DNA of 15,895 nt, from the NCBI GenBank assembly GCA_964464385.1, contig CAYXFZ010000058.1, positions 1 through 15,895 of the forward strand. Reading direction: 5' to 3'. Within the stretch, counting starts at the first letter, position 1. Every line of letters begins with the position of its first letter. The stretch is from CAYXFZ01 sp964464385 (GTDB lineage: Bacteria > Planctomycetota > UBA1135). A program made the position numbers and the translations under genes. The notes beneath the pieces are model-generated. The model saw only the letters and a program-made list of their open reading frames with translations, made no database searches and was not told the DNA's origin. This document shows, piece by piece, positions 13,668 to 15,895 of the stretch.

Positions 13668-15341
13668 TCAGCGGGGCACCGGCCTCGGAAAGGGCCCCAG
13701 AGCAGGCGGTGGCTCCGCGGCACTCCATTCCATGTCGGCGTAACCCAAGGCTTCCATAAAACCCTGCACATTGGGATCGGGACCCACAGATTGCCGCTGA
13801 GCCACTGGAGAATGAGGAACGCCGGCATTGGCCTTCTGCAGGCGATCGAAATCACGGGCGAAGCGAGCGAGGGCCTCTTCCCACAGCGGATCCCCAGGCA
13901 GGAGAGATCGCGTTTCCTCTGGATCCTTGACCCGGTCGAATACCTGGATGGCAGGCATGTTGTCGGACGCTCTGTGCATCAGGCGGATGTCCAAAGTTTT
14001 TCCATCCGCCGAAGGCTCCCAGAGCAGGGTGCGGACGATAGTGAAGCGTTCGTCTCGCCAAGAATCTTGGAAGGGAAGGTCTGAGCCAGGACGGAATTTG
14101 ACGAGGCGGGACCAAGCGCCAACGCTCTCTCTAGGATTGCCTCGAATTTCGTGGCGCAAAGAACGACCATCCCCGAACTGCAGGGGTGCCAGCCCGGCAT
14201 AGTCCGTCAATGTGGCCGTCATGTCATGAATACGAACTACTTTGGAGCGTCTGCCCGGTTGGGCATTTTCTAGAAGGGAGTTTGGAATATGAAGAAGAAA
14301 GGGAATCCGGATGACCTCTTTGTACAAAGTGGAAGCGTGGGCGAGTCCGTTGTGTTCAAAAAACTCTTCGCCATGGTCGGCGACGAGAGCAATGATGGTG
14401 TTGTCGGCCAGGCCCAAAGATTGCAAACGATCCAGAATGACCCCGATTTGGCGATCCACCCAAGAAATTTCTCCGTCATAAAGAGCCATGACATGGCGCA
14501 AGTCCCGTTCACCCAATTTGCGAACTTTTTTGCCATGGAGAGTCTCGCGAACTCTCGGGTCGTCCAACCAGTCCATGCCGACAAAATTTCCTGCATACAA
14601 AGGATCTAAACTCCGTGCCAATTCCGGATCTGCGAGTTGCGGTACGTAATCGTGGTGGACGTCAAAGAAATGAAGAAAAAGAAAAAAGGGTTGATCTGGT
14701 TTCCCTTGCTTCAAGAAATCAAGAGCAAAATCGCGCACCCGCAAGGACGAGACGTCGTTGCGCAGGACTCGATTGCGGAGAGCGAGCAGTTGGTCTTGGG
14801 TCAATGCCATGTCTCGTTGCGAATGATGGAGGCGTTGGATCCAACTTTCTGCCAGCGCTTGGTGCTCCTCGTCGGCAGGAAGGCATTTTTGGTATTTCTC
14901 AAATCCCCGGTCAAAGCCGTACTTGGGTTCTAGAAAGTTACCGCTCCAGGCACCCCCGGTGCGCCAACCCGCCTCTTGGAAACGTTCCGCGAGAACGGGA
15001 TGCAAAGAATCGATGCGAAAAGCAGGAGTGATTACCCCATGAGCCTCATCGTCCAGGCCAGTCATCAGCGCGGCGTGGGCCGGTAGGGTCCACGATGTGG
15101 TGCTAAAGGCCTGGTCGAACACGAAGCTGTTTTTTGCCAACTGGTCCAAGTTGGGCGAGACTTTCAGGTCTGGGGCAAATTCGAGTTGATGCCCATAGAA
15201 ACCCAGTCGGTCGGCACGCAGACTGTCGACGCTAATGAGGAGGACATTGGGCCGGGCCATATCCGGTTTGGAACATGCCGAACCCGCGAGAACCAAGATG
15301 CCAAGGAGGAGATGTCGGATGGGATGGACAGGCTTAGCCAT
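13668..15341 (-). CDS. Sulfatase-fold lipoprotein with a Thr-type active site
   Basis: 557 aa. An N-terminal lipoprotein-like signal (basic start, LLLGILVLAGSAC, C23) suggests anchoring outside the cytoplasmic membrane. The arylsulfatase/phosphoethanolamine-transferase fold is shown by NVLLISVDSLRADRLG (metal ligand D39), TTSWTLPAHAALMTG (81-95), FFLFLHFFDVHHDY and LVADHGEEFFEHNGLAHA (D322, H323, H335) with K341. The nucleophile position falls at T85 in T-L-P-A-H; the C/S-x-P-x-R formylglycine motif of true sulfatases is absent. It may therefore act as a phosphatase, phosphodiesterase or phospho-group transferase rather than a sulfatase. The last 45 residues are proline-rich. The ATG overlaps the biotin carboxylase stop by 8 bases, so the two are co-transcribed although no functional link is obvious. 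Confidence 0.88.
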   Translation of the reverse strand: MAKPVHPIRHLLLGILVLAGSACSKPDMARPNVLLISVDSLRADRLGFYGHQLEFAPDLKVSPNLDQLAKNSFVFDQAFSTTSWTLPAHAALMTGLDDEAHGVITPAFRIDSLHPVLAERFQEAGWRTGGAWSGNFLEPKYGFDRGFEKYQKCLPADEEHQALAESWIQRLHHSQRDMALTQDQLLALRNRVLRNDVSSLRVRDFALDFLKQGKPDQPFFLFLHFFDVHHDYVPQLADPELARSLDPLYAGNFVGMDWLDDPRVRETLHGKKVRKLGERDLRHVMALYDGEISWVDRQIGVILDRLQSLGLADNTIIALVADHGEEFFEHNGLAHASTLYKEVIRIPFLLHIPNSLLENAQPGRRSKVVRIHDMTATLTDYAGLAPLQFGDGRSLRHEIRGNPRESVGAWSRLVKFRPGSDLPFQDSWRDERFTIVRTLLWEPSADGKTLDIRLMHRASDNMPAIQVFDRVKDPEETRSLLPGDPLWEEALARFARDFDRLQKANAGVPHSPVAQRQSVGPDPNVQGFMEALGYADMEWSAAEPPPALGPFPRPVPR

Positions 15342-15895
15342 GAAGGAGTCGCGTCAACCAGAGCGTGTCGTATTGGCCCGATCGGAATGCCGATTCCGCA
15401 AGAAGACGGCGATGCAGATCCAGGGTCGTGGGGACAGGGCCAATCTCAGCGGCGGCGAGGGCGCCCTCCATTCGGGCGATGGCCTGGGCTCGATTTTCGC
15501 CATGCGCAATCAACTTGCCGAGCAAGGAGTCGTAGTGCGGCGGAATGGTGCTCCCGGGAGCAAGGTGGGTATCCAGCCGCAAGCCCTCCGCAGAGAGCTT
15601 GCCCAAGTCTGCGCCTGGAAAGGAAAATACACCCAGGGTGCCGGGTGCAGGGCGAAAGTCCCGATCTGGATCTTCGGCGTTGATGCGAACTTCGATGGCG
15701 TGTCCTTGCGGGAAAAGTTCTTCTTGATTGACTGAGAATCCTCGCCCGGCAGCAATGCCCAATTGTTCGGCGACCAAGTCCACTTCACAAATGGCTTCCG
15801 TCACCGGATGCTCCACTTGCAGTCGGGTGTTCATTTCTAGAAACCAGAGCTTGCCAGCTTCGTGGAGGAGAAACTCCATGGTGCCGGCACGGGAG
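15334..15895 (-). CDS. accC: Biotin carboxylase subunit of acyl-CoA carboxylase, C-terminal part only
   Basis: The frame is open to the right edge of the window; 186 residues are visible, roughly the last 40% of a 450-residue biotin carboxylase. The ATP-grasp motif AGTMEFLLHE then EMNTRLQVEHPVTEA contains the catalytic glutamate, asparagine and arginine, and IEVRINAEDPDRDFRPAPG with the following GTLGVFSFPG belongs to the C-terminal lid domain. The enzyme carboxylates biotin on the carrier protein using ATP and bicarbonate. It ends after that domain (DTLWLTRLLHG) with no fused biotinyl domain, so it needs a separate carrier, which this run supplies at 10363-10938. Whether it belongs to acetyl-CoA carboxylase or to another acyl-CoA carboxylase cannot be told. 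The stop overlaps the start of the sulfatase-fold gene by 8 bases. Confidence 0.93.
   Translation of the reverse strand, partial: SRAGTMEFLLHEAGKLWFLEMNTRLQVEHPVTEAICEVDLVAEQLGIAAGRGFSVNQEELFPQGHAIEVRINAEDPDRDFRPAPGTLGVFSFPGADLGKLSAEGLRLDTHLAPGSTIPPHYDSLLGKLIAHGENRAQAIARMEGALAAAEIGPVPTTLDLHRRLLAESAFRSGQYDTLWLTRLLHG

Overview
The window is a gene-dense, GC-rich bacterial segment. The longest gene-free stretch is about 64 bases, and I see no tRNA, rRNA, CRISPR array or insertion sequence. A membrane Ser/Thr protein kinase with HEAT-like repeats, a large sodium:solute symporter, a lipoprotein of the sulfatase fold and a DUF1579 protein together suggest a Planctomycetota-like lineage, probably a metagenome assembly because a run of ten N bases is present. 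That placement is an inference from gene content only.

Left part (1-4588, + strand): the 3' part of an SSS-family symporter, then a membrane-anchored Ser/Thr kinase, then a periplasmic-binding-protein-like lipoprotein of the Leu/Ile/Val type. Each downstream start codon overlaps the previous stop by one base (TAATG, TGATG), so the three look translationally coupled. Middle-left (4546-6439, - strand): a two-gene unit, aldo/keto reductase then panB, which may serve pantothenate synthesis.

Middle (6500-10366): an outer-membrane beta-barrel-like protein followed by a polytopic acyltransferase-like gene broken by an in-frame TGA; a convergent alkaline-phosphatase-superfamily protein with an altered metal site; and a small secreted protein. 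The two divergent intergenic regions (6440-6499 and 9832-9895) each carry two copies of TAGSCT (S = G or C), one facing each gene. All four lie 5-11 nt before a start codon with no Shine-Dalgarno sequence, which suggests -10 boxes giving leaderless or near-leaderless mRNAs.

Right part (10363-15895, - strand): a probable operon, in transcription order biotin carboxylase (3' part only), sulfatase-fold lipoprotein, DUF1579 protein, carboxyltransferase and a biotin carrier protein. Together these supply all activities of an acyl-CoA carboxylase. The carrier seems to hold two biotinyl-type domains, with the lysine only in the second. The DUF1579 gene is interrupted next to the N gap by about 232 bp encoding a fragment of the flagellar chaperone FliS. 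Removing insert plus gap restores one continuous frame exactly, so this is most likely an assembly chimera.
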